A program made the position numbers and the translations under genes. The notes under the pieces are model-generated. The model was not told where the DNA came from. It did not search any database and worked only from the letters and a program-made list of their open reading frames with translations. From Limnobaculum xujianqingii (GTDB lineage: Bacteria; Pseudomonadota; Gammaproteobacteria; Enterobacterales; Enterobacteriaceae), in assembly GCF_013394855.1 (NCBI RefSeq), contig NZ_JABMLK010000002.1, forward strand, positions 434,001 to 498,000: a DNA stretch of 64,000 bases. Direction: 5' to 3'. Every line of letters starts with the position of its first letter. Position 1 is the stretch's first letter. Shown here in pieces: positions 34,879-42,384 of the stretch.

Positions 34879-35580
34879 ATGCGCTACGGTATGGTTATCG
34901 ACTTACAGAAATGTGTAGGCTGCACGGGATGCGTATTTGCCTGTAAAGCAGAAAATAATACAACGCCGGAAATTAACTGGTGTGACAAAATCATTAATAC
35001 ATCAGGAACGTTCCCTGACATTTCTTTTGAATACATTTCGACAATGTGCAACCACTGCGATGATGCTCCCTGTGTGAGTGGCTGCCCCACTCAGGCGATG
35101 CATAAATCAGAGGGCGGATTGACATTACATGATCCCAATAAATGTATTGGTTGCAAAGCCTGTATGGTTAATTGTCCCTATGGTGTTATTAGTTTTAACT
35201 GGAATACACCTCATAAAGAATGGAAAGCAACTGAAGGTGTCACCATTTTAGGAACTTATACGCCAGCAGGAATGTTACAAGCTTCTAGAGGAGAGGGTAG
35301 TCCTCATAGTAATCCAGAAAGAGCAACAACGTATCCAGTCGTGCGTCAGCGTGGCACCGTTGAAAAATGTACGTTTTGCGATCATAGATTGAAAGTGGGT
35401 TTACAACCAGCTTGTGTTGACGCTTGTCCATCTCAGGCGCGAATTGTCGGCGATCTTGACGATCCCAATAGTGAGGTTTCACGCTTAATCCAGCGTTATA
35501 ACGGGAAAACACTTCGGCCGGAGTTAGGTACTGGCGCGAAGGTTTTCTATATTCGTCAATATACGCCTTCAGGCCGGTGA
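34879..35580 (+). CDS. arrB: Four-cluster ferredoxin subunit of the arsenate reductase
   Basis: 233 residues, electron-transfer subunit between the membrane quinol oxidase and ArrA. Four [4Fe-4S] Cys groups are visible: CVGCTGCVFACK, MCNHCDDAPCVSGCP, KCIGCKACMVNCP and KCTFCDHRLKVG...ACVDACP. No own Tat signal, as usual for a subunit exported together with its partner. Starts three bases after the arrA stop and is followed 15 bases later by the membrane subunit. The family is shared with PhsB, PsrB and DmsB, so the name rests on the neighbouring ArrA. Confidence 0.85.
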   Translation: MRYGMVIDLQKCVGCTGCVFACKAENNTTPEINWCDKIINTSGTFPDISFEYISTMCNHCDDAPCVSGCPTQAMHKSEGGLTLHDPNKCIGCKACMVNCPYGVISFNWNTPHKEWKATEGVTILGTYTPAGMLQASRGEGSPHSNPERATTYPVVRQRGTVEKCTFCDHRLKVGLQPACVDACPSQARIVGDLDDPNSEVSRLIQRYNGKTLRPELGTGAKVFYIRQYTPSGR

Positions 35581-35595
35581 TTAAGGAGCTATAAC

Positions 35596-36609
35596 ATGCA
35601 AACTAAAACCTTGTATCATCCCGTGAATTTATTGGCAATTGTTGGCGTTGCCGCGGGTGGATATGTCGCCATTGATGAATGGTTCTTTCAGTCCTCTTTT
35701 CGGACTAATGACGGCATCGTATGGACCCTGCCACTAATCAGCTATATTTTCCTAGCGCTAATGAGTACCGGAGTATCCATACTTTTAGCCGCTGGCAAAA
35801 TTGGCAGGATAGAGATATTAGAGAAAAATACAAAGCATTTGTTATGCCTTGCTATTGGTGCTTTGTTAGGGGCTTTTGCTGCATTATCAACGGAGATGGG
35901 TTCTCCATTAAACATCTACTGGCTCATTTTTAGCCCTAATCTCACGTCGCCTATCTGGTGGATGGGAACGTTGTACTTTATTGAACTCATCTTGCTTGCC
36001 GTGAAGTTTTTTGAGCTTTACACCAATAAGCATGTTGTTAATGAACGAGTACTGGCGTGGTTAACAGCGATAGTTGCCATCTCCGCTGCTTTGGTATTAG
36101 GCAGCGTATTTGGGACAGTTATTGGCCGGGTGAGCTATGTTGGTCTGAGTGCATCCGTGTTCACTTTACTTGCAGCGTTGGCGAGTGGGATAGCTTTGGT
36201 AACTATGCTATCAGCTCAGGCTGTGCGCCAGTTTATCATGCCTTATTTCCGCCTCGCTCTTGCCATATTGCTTGTGTTCCTGATTGCCGGGTTTATTTAT
36301 CAAATCAGAAGCACGGTTGATAATGAAGTCATTACGGTATCGGCGATTTCGTTAATTTTATTAGTCGCCGCTATCTTCCTCGCTTCTCATACATCGGTAA
36401 TGAGTGCTGTCCTGGCTTTAGCTGGCATTCTGTATGCTGAATACAAGTTTGTTATTGGTGGGCAACTCTTTACGCTAGGGCCGAAAGCGGCATGGTTTGG
36501 TGTAGAACAGAACTACCTTCCTAATATCTATGAGTATGGCGTACTGATTTTAGGAATAGCGTTTGCCTGGCTAGCTTATTCTGTACTCTATAGAGTGCTC
36601 AATAAATAA
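35596..36609 (+). CDS. arrC: NrfD/PsrC-like membrane quinol-oxidising subunit
   Basis: 337 residues with about nine to ten hydrophobic helices, preceded by AAGGAG. Family-like stretches: YHPVNLLAIVGVAAGGYVAI near the N-terminus, ALSTEMGSPLNIYWLIFSPN (quinol-site region of NrfD proteins) and SPIWWMGTLYFIELILL. It would take electrons from menaquinol and pass them to ArrB. Shewanella ArrAB uses CymA instead, so this is the three-subunit type of arsenate reductase known in other phyla. A terminator follows. No TorD/ArrD-like chaperone gene is seen in the operon. Confidence 0.82.
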   Translation: MQTKTLYHPVNLLAIVGVAAGGYVAIDEWFFQSSFRTNDGIVWTLPLISYIFLALMSTGVSILLAAGKIGRIEILEKNTKHLLCLAIGALLGAFAALSTEMGSPLNIYWLIFSPNLTSPIWWMGTLYFIELILLAVKFFELYTNKHVVNERVLAWLTAIVAISAALVLGSVFGTVIGRVSYVGLSASVFTLLAALASGIALVTMLSAQAVRQFIMPYFRLALAILLVFLIAGFIYQIRSTVDNEVITVSAISLILLVAAIFLASHTSVMSAVLALAGILYAEYKFVIGGQLFTLGPKAAWFGVEQNYLPNIYEYGVLILGIAFAWLAYSVLYRVLNK

Positions 36610-36623
36610 TAATAGGCAACATA

Positions 36624-36656
36624 AAAAAGAGGGGTAGATTATTATCCCTCTTTTTG
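36624..36656 (+). terminator. Rho-independent terminator after arrC
   Basis: Arms AAAAAGAGGG / CCCTCTTTTT around an A/T-rich loop, ending in a T run, 15 bases after the arrC stop. Confidence 0.85.
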
Positions 36657-36675
36657 TTTATACACTGAATAAAAC

Positions 36676-36812
36676 TTATTTAGTTATCCGCTTGCCCTCA
36701 GCGTCAATCACCTGCCCTCTATCCCTTTTTGTGAGTGCACCTTATGTGGAATGAGTAAGATATCTAAAACGACCTTCAACGGTTGACAAAATTTGGTGAC
36801 TAATTCGAAGAC
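36676..36812 (-). pseudogene. Decayed 3' fragment of arsC
   Basis: From TTATTTAGTTATCCGCTTGC at 36676 to about 36812 the sequence follows the last ~135 bases of the intact arsC at 37171-37307: shared blocks include CAGCGTCAATCACCTGCCC, AAATATCCAAAACCAC-like AGATATCTAAAACGACCTTC and TTTGGTGACTAATTC. Roughly 70 percent identity by eye. The rest of the gene is gone; its place is taken by the small Cys-rich gene. It shows that the arsC end of the second operon once existed twice. Confidence 0.75.
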
Positions 36813-36814
36813 GG

Positions 36815-37036
36815 CTAACAACATTTACGTTGCAACTGAATTGGTGGGCATGGCATTGAACCAAATGAACAGTAGACGCAACAGTCACCCTGTTTAGGAC
36901 GTAATAATGTTTTGCAATTCTCACATTCGTAATAGAATTGACAAGCATCAGTAGGCATTGTTTCCTGTTTACTAAAACCACAATGAGGGCAAGTGAGTAT
37001 TGATTCTAAAATGACTGTTGTCGGTAATTTGGACAT
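36815..37036 (-). CDS. Small Cys-rich GDCC-motif protein
   Basis: 73 residues from an ATG with GGGAG upstream. Contains two zinc-finger-like CxxC pairs (CPHCGFSKQE and YECENCKTLL) and the block GDCCVYCSFGSMPCPP followed by a terminal CC. I recall this GDCC(V)xCS motif from short unnamed proteins that travel with mercury and arsenic resistance genes. Twelve Cys in 73 residues argue for metal or metalloid binding. It lies between the two ars operons, in the orientation of the second. Function not established. Confidence 0.7.
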   Translation of the reverse strand: MSKLPTTVILESILTCPHCGFSKQETMPTDACQFYYECENCKTLLRPKQGDCCVYCSFGSMPCPPIQLQRKCC

Positions 37037-37170
37037 GCTATTGCTCCCTTTTATGTGAGGGTAAACTCAGGATGAGTTTACAAGCAAGATTTATGATTGG
37101 CTAAAGACTTTCTTGTTTTATTAGGAAGAGGGTTAATCCTCTTCCTAATGTGGATATTAAAAATTAAATT

Positions 37171-37599
37171 CTATTTAATCAATCGCTTACCTTTAGCGTC
37201 AATCACTTGCTCACCATCCTCTTTCGCGAATTCACCTTTTTGTGGCGTGGGTAAAATATCCAAAACCACTTCCGAAGGGCGACACAGTTTGGTGCCTAAT
37301 TCTGTCACCACAATCGGCCGGTTAATCAGAATAGGATATTCCAACATAAAATCGATTAACTGATCGTTACTCCATTGGGTTTCATCCAGCTTGAGAGTTT
37401 CATAGGGTTCAACATTCTTTCGAAGTAATGCGCGTGCAGTAATACCCATATCAACAATCAGTTTTATTAGCTCTGCACGGCTTGGTGGGGTCTCTAAATA
37501 ATGAATCACTGTGGGCTCAATACCACTGTTGCGGATCAGTTCAAGCGTATTGCGGGACGTGCCACAAGCCGGATTATGATAAATAGTTACGGAATGCAT
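37171..37599 (-). CDS. arsC: Glutaredoxin-dependent arsenate reductase ArsC
   Basis: 142 residues, as R773 ArsC (141). Reduces cytoplasmic arsenate to arsenite with glutathione and glutaredoxin. Active-site Cys12 in YHNPACGTSRNTLELI, and the arsenate-binding Arg residues are in place in the region ILINRPIVVTELGTKLCRPSE. Last gene of the minus-strand operon arsR-arsC2-arsD-arsA-arsB-arsC. A diverged remnant of its 3' end lies 360 bases downstream. Confidence 0.95.
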   Translation of the reverse strand: MHSVTIYHNPACGTSRNTLELIRNSGIEPTVIHYLETPPSRAELIKLIVDMGITARALLRKNVEPYETLKLDETQWSNDQLIDFMLEYPILINRPIVVTELGTKLCRPSEVVLDILPTPQKGEFAKEDGEQVIDAKGKRLIK

Positions 37600-37670
37600 G
37601 TTTACCTCTTATTTCTTAATAATAGTAAAAAAGCGACAGAGTTATCTCTGTCGCATAATTTAACTTATGT

Positions 37671-38960
37671 CTATATGGTTAATGATAAACGTAAGGCGAG
37701 TGCCACTAGCGTGACAAACAGTACCGGGAGCGTCATCACGATCCCGACCTTGAAGTAATAGCCCCAGGTAATGGTCAAATTTTTCTGCGACAGTACATGC
37801 AGCCATAGTAAGGTGGCGAGACTGCCAATTGGCGTGATTTTAGGACCGAGATCACTGCCAATTACATTGGCGTAAACCATCGCTTCTTTAATGAGTCCCG
37901 TCGCGTCACTGCCCTCAATAGACAGTGCGCCGACAAGCACCGTCGGCATATTGTTCATGATGGATGACAGAATAGCGGTTAAGAAGCCTGTGCCGAGAGT
38001 GGCAGCCCATAATCCCTGTTCAGCCAGATAATTCAGAATTTGAGAAATGTAGTGAGTCAATCCTGCATTGCGTAAACCATAAACGACTAAATACATGCCG
38101 AGTGAGAAAATCACGATTTGCCATGGAGCACCACGAATGACTTTCTTGGTATCGATAACGCTGCCTCTCTTGGCCACGATATACAGAATGATGGCACCTA
38201 CGGCCGCAACCAAACTCACGGGGACGCCAAGATGATTAAGTCCAAAAAAGCCAACCAGAAGGAGTACTAGAACAATCCATCCGGCTTTAAAGGTTGATAA
38301 GTCACGGATAGCCTCTTTTGGTGATTTCAACAATCCGATATCGTAGGTTTGCGGAATGTCTTTGCGAAAGAACAGATGAAGCATGACCAGAGTTGCACAA
38401 ATAGCGGCAATATCGACAGGGATCATGATGGCAGCATAATCGGTAAAGCTAATGTTGAAGAAATCTGCTGAAACGATATTGACAAGGTTAGAGACAACCA
38501 AAGGCAAACTTGCGGTATCTGCAATAAATCCGGCAGCCATAACGAATGCCAGCGTTGCACCTCGACTGAAGCCTAACGCAAGTAACATGGCCATAACTAT
38601 CGGCGTCAAAATGAGTGCAGCACCATCATTGGCAAACAGGGCGGCCACGGCAGCACCGAGTAAGACGATGTAAGTAAACAGCTTACGCCCGTTCCCCCCT
38701 CCCCAACGAGCAACGTGTAGCGCAGCCCATTCAAAGAAGCCCGATTCATCCAATAACAGACTGATAATAATTACCGCGACAAAGGCCGCAGTAGCATTCC
38801 AGACTATCTGCCAGACAACAGGAATATCACCAAGATGAACAACACCAAACAGCAGAGCTAAAACGGCACCAAAGCATGCACTCCAGCCAATGCCTAGCCC
38901 TTTAGGTTGCCAGATAACCAAAATAATGGTCAGAACAAAAATAGCACCGGCCAACCACAT
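37671..38960 (-). CDS. arsB: ArsB arsenite efflux membrane protein
   Basis: 429 residues, 12 helices, the length of plasmid and E. coli ArsB (429). Starts at an ATG with GGAGG upstream. Recognisable: [57 protein letters not shown] and the C-terminal [20 protein letters not shown]. Extrudes arsenite and antimonite, alone with proton exchange or as ArsAB pump. It is the only ArsB in the window and has to serve both ArsA copies. Confidence 0.96.
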   Translation of the reverse strand: MWLAGAIFVLTIILVIWQPKGLGIGWSACFGAVLALLFGVVHLGDIPVVWQIVWNATAAFVAVIIISLLLDESGFFEWAALHVARWGGGNGRKLFTYIVLLGAAVAALFANDGAALILTPIVMAMLLALGFSRGATLAFVMAAGFIADTASLPLVVSNLVNIVSADFFNISFTDYAAIMIPVDIAAICATLVMLHLFFRKDIPQTYDIGLLKSPKEAIRDLSTFKAGWIVLVLLLVGFFGLNHLGVPVSLVAAVGAIILYIVAKRGSVIDTKKVIRGAPWQIVIFSLGMYLVVYGLRNAGLTHYISQILNYLAEQGLWAATLGTGFLTAILSSIMNNMPTVLVGALSIEGSDATGLIKEAMVYANVIGSDLGPKITPIGSLATLLWLHVLSQKNLTITWGYYFKVGIVMTLPVLFVTLVALALRLSLTI

Positions 38961-39015
38961 AGAAACCTCCGTTTAGGCAGACGCTATAACGTCTGCCAAT
39001 TATTTGTTATTAAAT

Positions 39016-40764
39016 TTACTCTGCCAGTTTGTTTAAGCGTTCAATCCCGACAGGCTCTTCTTCCTGCAAGGGAATTAATGCTAGTCGGGTGGCGTACTTT
39101 TCTTTAACCAGATTGATCTGCTTGATTTCTTGCACTGCGCGGTGACGTAACAGAGGCGAAGTTGTGCCGGTAGCGGCAAGACTGTTATTAATCAACCATG
39201 CCCAAGGTTCAATGCCAGCACGACGCAAATCTTCCTGCAAATTACCGGCCTCTAATACAGGAGTAGTCTCCGGCAGCGTCACGAGCAGTATCTTGGTTCG
39301 CTGAGGATCTTGCAGCTGCATCATGGGGGTAACATAGTGGCCATTGCTGCCCATTTTTTGGGCGATTTCACGATGGTAAGCGCCCGTAGCATCTAACAGC
39401 AGTAAAGTATGGCCAGTTGGGGCCGTATCCATAATGACAAAGCGTTTACCGGCATCGCGAATAACACGGGAAAATGCCTGAAATACGGCAATTTCTTCAG
39501 TACAAGGCGAGCGAAGATCTTCTTCTAGCAGTGCTCGACCTTGAGCATCCAAATCTTTCCCTTTGCTTTCCAGAACGCTTTGACGATAACGTTCGGTTTC
39601 CGCTTCGGGATCGATACGGCTGACTTCAAGGTGAGGTAATTTACCGTGCAGAGTATTTTCCAAATGTGCAGCCGGATCGGAGGTGGTTAAATGAACATCC
39701 AGTCCTTTTTCAGCTAATTTTACCGCCACTGCTGCTGCTAATGTTGTTTTGCCGACACCGCCTTTCCCCATCAACATCACTAAGCCGTGCTTATCTTTTG
39801 CGATTTGCTCAACCAGTACCGATAGTGGATCGATTGGCGGTATTGTCAGGTCGTGATGTTCTTCATTGTCGAGTTGCACATTGGTTTTAAATAAATTACG
39901 CAGCGCATCAATACCCACCAGATTGACGGGTTGAAGAATAATGCGATCCTGAGGGAGTGAGGCCACAGCGGAAGGGATGTTTGCCAAGGCCAACTGCTCG
40001 CGCTGGTAAACGGCCTGAGCCAGTTTATCATTATGTATAGCGGCTTCAGGCAAAATACCATTAATCACTAAATATTGATTTTTGATACCAAGCTGAGAGA
40101 GTTCGCCATAGGTTCTGGCTACCTCGGTTAGTGTCGATTTTTGCGCACGGGCAACTAATATCAATCGGGTTTTATTGGCATTGCCTAACTCAGCAACCGC
40201 TTGTGCGTAGCGTTCACGCTGTTTTGCTAATCCTGATAGGGGGCCTAGACAGGATGAACCTTCAGGATTTTCCTCAATAAAACTGCTCCAGGCACCGGGT
40301 AACTGCAACAGCCGGATCGTGTGGCCGGTGGGAGCAGTATCAAAAATAATATGGTCGAAATCGGCTAACAAGCAGGCATCCGTGAGTAAGTCGGTAAACT
40401 CATCAAATGCGGCAATTTCAGTCGTACAGGCTCCCGAAAGCTGTTCTTCAATCCCACGGACAACGTCATCCGGTAAAATACCCCTGACGGGATCAACAAT
40501 ACGTTCACGATAGACTTGTGCGGCGGCCTGTGGATCGATTTCTAATGCTGACAGGCCTGATACTGATTCTATCTTGGTAATATGATTACCAATCGTTTGA
40601 TTGAAGACTTGGCCGACGTTGGAGGCTGGGTCGGTGCTGACTAACAGAACGCGTTTACCCTCATCGGCTAAGGAAATTGCCGTTGAACAGGATATGGATG
40701 TTTTTCCTACGCCGCCTTTACCAGTAAAAAACAGGAAAGGAGGCACATTTTGTAAAAATTTCAT
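39016..40764 (-). CDS. arsA: ArsA arsenite-transporting ATPase subunit (second copy)
   Basis: 582 residues from the ATG at 40764, preceded by AAGGAG and aligned with R773 ArsA (MKFLQNVPPFLFFTGKGG). Two P-loops (FFTGKGGVGKTSISCSTA and MLMGKGGVGKTTLAAAVA). All three metalloid-binding Cys are present in LSGACTTEIAAFDEF, GSSCLGPLSGLAK and RSPCTEEIAVFQ, so it is the canonical form, unlike the other copy. Forms the ArsAB pump with ArsB and receives arsenite from ArsD upstream. Confidence 0.96.
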   Translation of the reverse strand: MKFLQNVPPFLFFTGKGGVGKTSISCSTAISLADEGKRVLLVSTDPASNVGQVFNQTIGNHITKIESVSGLSALEIDPQAAAQVYRERIVDPVRGILPDDVVRGIEEQLSGACTTEIAAFDEFTDLLTDACLLADFDHIIFDTAPTGHTIRLLQLPGAWSSFIEENPEGSSCLGPLSGLAKQRERYAQAVAELGNANKTRLILVARAQKSTLTEVARTYGELSQLGIKNQYLVINGILPEAAIHNDKLAQAVYQREQLALANIPSAVASLPQDRIILQPVNLVGIDALRNLFKTNVQLDNEEHHDLTIPPIDPLSVLVEQIAKDKHGLVMLMGKGGVGKTTLAAAVAVKLAEKGLDVHLTTSDPAAHLENTLHGKLPHLEVSRIDPEAETERYRQSVLESKGKDLDAQGRALLEEDLRSPCTEEIAVFQAFSRVIRDAGKRFVIMDTAPTGHTLLLLDATGAYHREIAQKMGSNGHYVTPMMQLQDPQRTKILLVTLPETTPVLEAGNLQEDLRRAGIEPWAWLINNSLAATGTTSPLLRHRAVQEIKQINLVKEKYATRLALIPLQEEEPVGIERLNKLAE

Positions 40765-40783
40765 GGCTGTACTCCTTATGTTT

Positions 40784-41146
40784 TTAACAGCAGGAATCAT
40801 TTCCGTTGCAGCAGGCCTGAATAGACTTAATTTTTGGTGCTAAAGATAAATCACACCAACGGGCCATATCTTCTCGGGTCGGATAACGACCAGCCATTAC
40901 AAAAGCGCCGTCTACCAGAATGAGGGGGAGACCTTCCGCTCCTGAGTTCTGAAGAAAGTTTTTAACCAATTCATTTTCAACAAACGCCATCGGTTGTTGA
41001 GCAAGGTTGAAACGCGTTAACGTGACGCCTTGCTGCTTAACCCAATCGGCATCGGCAGAAAAATTGACTAATGATTGATCGACGTCGGTTCCACACACGC
41101 CGGTACTACAACATAGAGCCGGATCGTAAACGGTAATCGTTTTCAT
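40784..41146 (-). CDS. arsD: ArsD arsenite metallochaperone (second copy, canonical)
   Basis: 120 residues, the R773 length. The arsenite-binding triad is intact in DPALCCSTGVCGTDVD (Cys12, 13, 18), and the C-terminal pairs are QACCNGNDSCC. Delivers arsenite to ArsA and acts as a weak secondary repressor in known operons. Lies 20 bases before arsA. Confidence 0.95.
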   Translation of the reverse strand: MKTITVYDPALCCSTGVCGTDVDQSLVNFSADADWVKQQGVTLTRFNLAQQPMAFVENELVKNFLQNSGAEGLPLILVDGAFVMAGRYPTREDMARWCDLSLAPKIKSIQACCNGNDSCC

Positions 41147-41171
41147 AATAAGTTCCTTATAAATTAAATGA

Positions 41172-41650
41172 TTAAATAGTCAGTGTTCCGATATGATCTA
41201 ATTCAACCTGTAGTTGTATTGGATCACCTTTTAATTCAGCCAAAGGTAGAGCAAGCAGAGCCTGTATCCTGATTTTCAAAATGTTGTAGGTTGTCTCAAA
41301 GGCTCGGTCGATTTCCGCGTCACTGCCCGTCGCTTTATCTGGATCGTCAACCCCCCATGAGCCCGAATGGCAGGAGCTAGATAAGCAGGGCACACTTCGC
41401 CAGCGGCGTTGCCGCATACCGTAATAACAATATCGGGTGTGTAAGGAAGAGAGTCCCATGACTTGCTAGAGTATCCTTCGGTTGAAATTCCTTTGCGTGA
41501 TAGCAAGGCTAACGAACGAGGATGTATAAAACCTTTGGGCTGGCTCCCTGCGCTGATGGCGTGGTGTTCTGGAGAGGCTAAGGTATTAAAGATTGCCTCG
41601 GCGATAATGGATCGACATGAGTTACCGGTACATAAAAATAGAATATTCAT
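41172..41650 (-). pseudogene. Second arsenate reductase, LMW-phosphatase (ArsC2) type, frame broken in a G run
   Basis: First frame: MNILFLCTGNSCRSIIAEAI with the phosphatase-like P-loop CTGNSCRS, then GFIHPRSLALLSRKGIS and DIVITVCGNAAGEVCPAYL (Cys residues of thioredoxin-coupled ArsC). The frame is lost at GGGGGG (41351-41356), and the other frame continues SWGVDDPDKATGSDAEIDRA to the end at 41172. Adding one base restores an uninterrupted protein of about 159 residues with the family's AHWGVxDP motif. Either a sequencing error in the run or a recent mutation. Sits between arsR and arsD. Confidence 0.75.
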
Positions 41651-41707
41651 CGTATAATGCCTTTTTCATATATGAAAATTCGAATATATCAAGATAAATT
41701 TTTTTTT

Positions 41708-42061
41708 TTACAGACAAGTGGCGCTATTCGTTGTTGAACCCGACGCGTTCTTTAAACGTTTAGAGAGTGTTTTTATATTGAGTTCTTGGCTTTGGTATGC
41801 TTGTTCAATGATCGCACCCGCCCACATAGGCATATTATGCGACAAGCGATAGTGAATCCATTTACCCGCACGGCGATCGAGAAGAATGCCGTTCTCCCTT
41901 AGCATGGCAAGATGACGTGATATCTTGGGCTGGGGTAAGTCCAGTGTTTCACACAGCTCACAAACACACAGCTCTGTCGCTTCTTTGAGAAGCAGAACAA
42001 TGGTCAAGCGGGTCTCATCAGAGAGACATTTAAAGAGTTGTAACGGTGTTAACTGGCTCAT
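41708..42061 (-). CDS. arsR: ArsR arsenic-responsive repressor (second copy, plasmid type)
   Basis: 117 residues from the ATG at 42061 (AAGG upstream; a GTG one codon earlier is possible). Winged helix with the metalloid-binding CVCELC in LKEATELCVCELCETLDLPQ and recognition helix PKISRHLAMLRENGIL. Represses the operon through an operator overlapping the promoter 30 bases upstream. Differs from the first ArsR, which uses a C-terminal Cys pair, so the two operons answer to different sensors. Confidence 0.94.
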   Translation of the reverse strand: MSQLTPLQLFKCLSDETRLTIVLLLKEATELCVCELCETLDLPQPKISRHLAMLRENGILLDRRAGKWIHYRLSHNMPMWAGAIIEQAYQSQELNIKTLSKRLKNASGSTTNSATCL

Positions 42062-42089
42062 CACAAATACCTTCTATTTAGTTATCGTA

Positions 42090-42117
42090 ATCATACGACG
42101 TTTTTCATTGCTGTCAA
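42090..42117 (-). promoter_or_regulatory. Sigma-70 promoter of the second ars operon
   Basis: Minus strand TTGACA (42112-42117), 16-base spacer, TATGAT (42090-42095). The -10 element lies 29 bases before the arsR ATG. Near-consensus, as expected for a repressor-controlled promoter. Confidence 0.7.
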
Positions 42118-42384
42118 TGATCAAATTCGTTTTTTCAAATGTGTTTTTAATAAAGGCTTTCAATTACTTTGTTGATTTTATAGGTTTTTATTTTATTTTA
42201 AATAAATGCTTTTTCTCTAGATTGTGGATTTTCTACAATCTAGCTCTTGGAATATAGCCCTACCTATATGAGAAATGACATTTTTATTCTTCATATTTAA
42301 AGGGATCTTACTTTAACTCTCTAGGAGTTAACTTGATTTAAGTACCACTTGCCATTACCTGCGAGTGGCACTAAGGGTTACAAT
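42118..42384. other. Gap between adhesin gene and ars promoter, two stem-loops
   Basis: No gene. CTAGATTGT / ACAATCTAG (42217-42243) is a tight hairpin, and CCACTTGC / GCGAGTGG (about 42344-42368) lies 17 bases after the adhesin stop. Neither has a long T tract; the second is the better candidate to end the adhesin message. Confidence 0.5.

Noticed and set aside
36742..36981. 79-codon minus-strand frame overlapping the Cys-rich gene
   Set aside because: Out of frame with the GDCC gene, which has the ribosome site and conserved motif; this one is a shadow.
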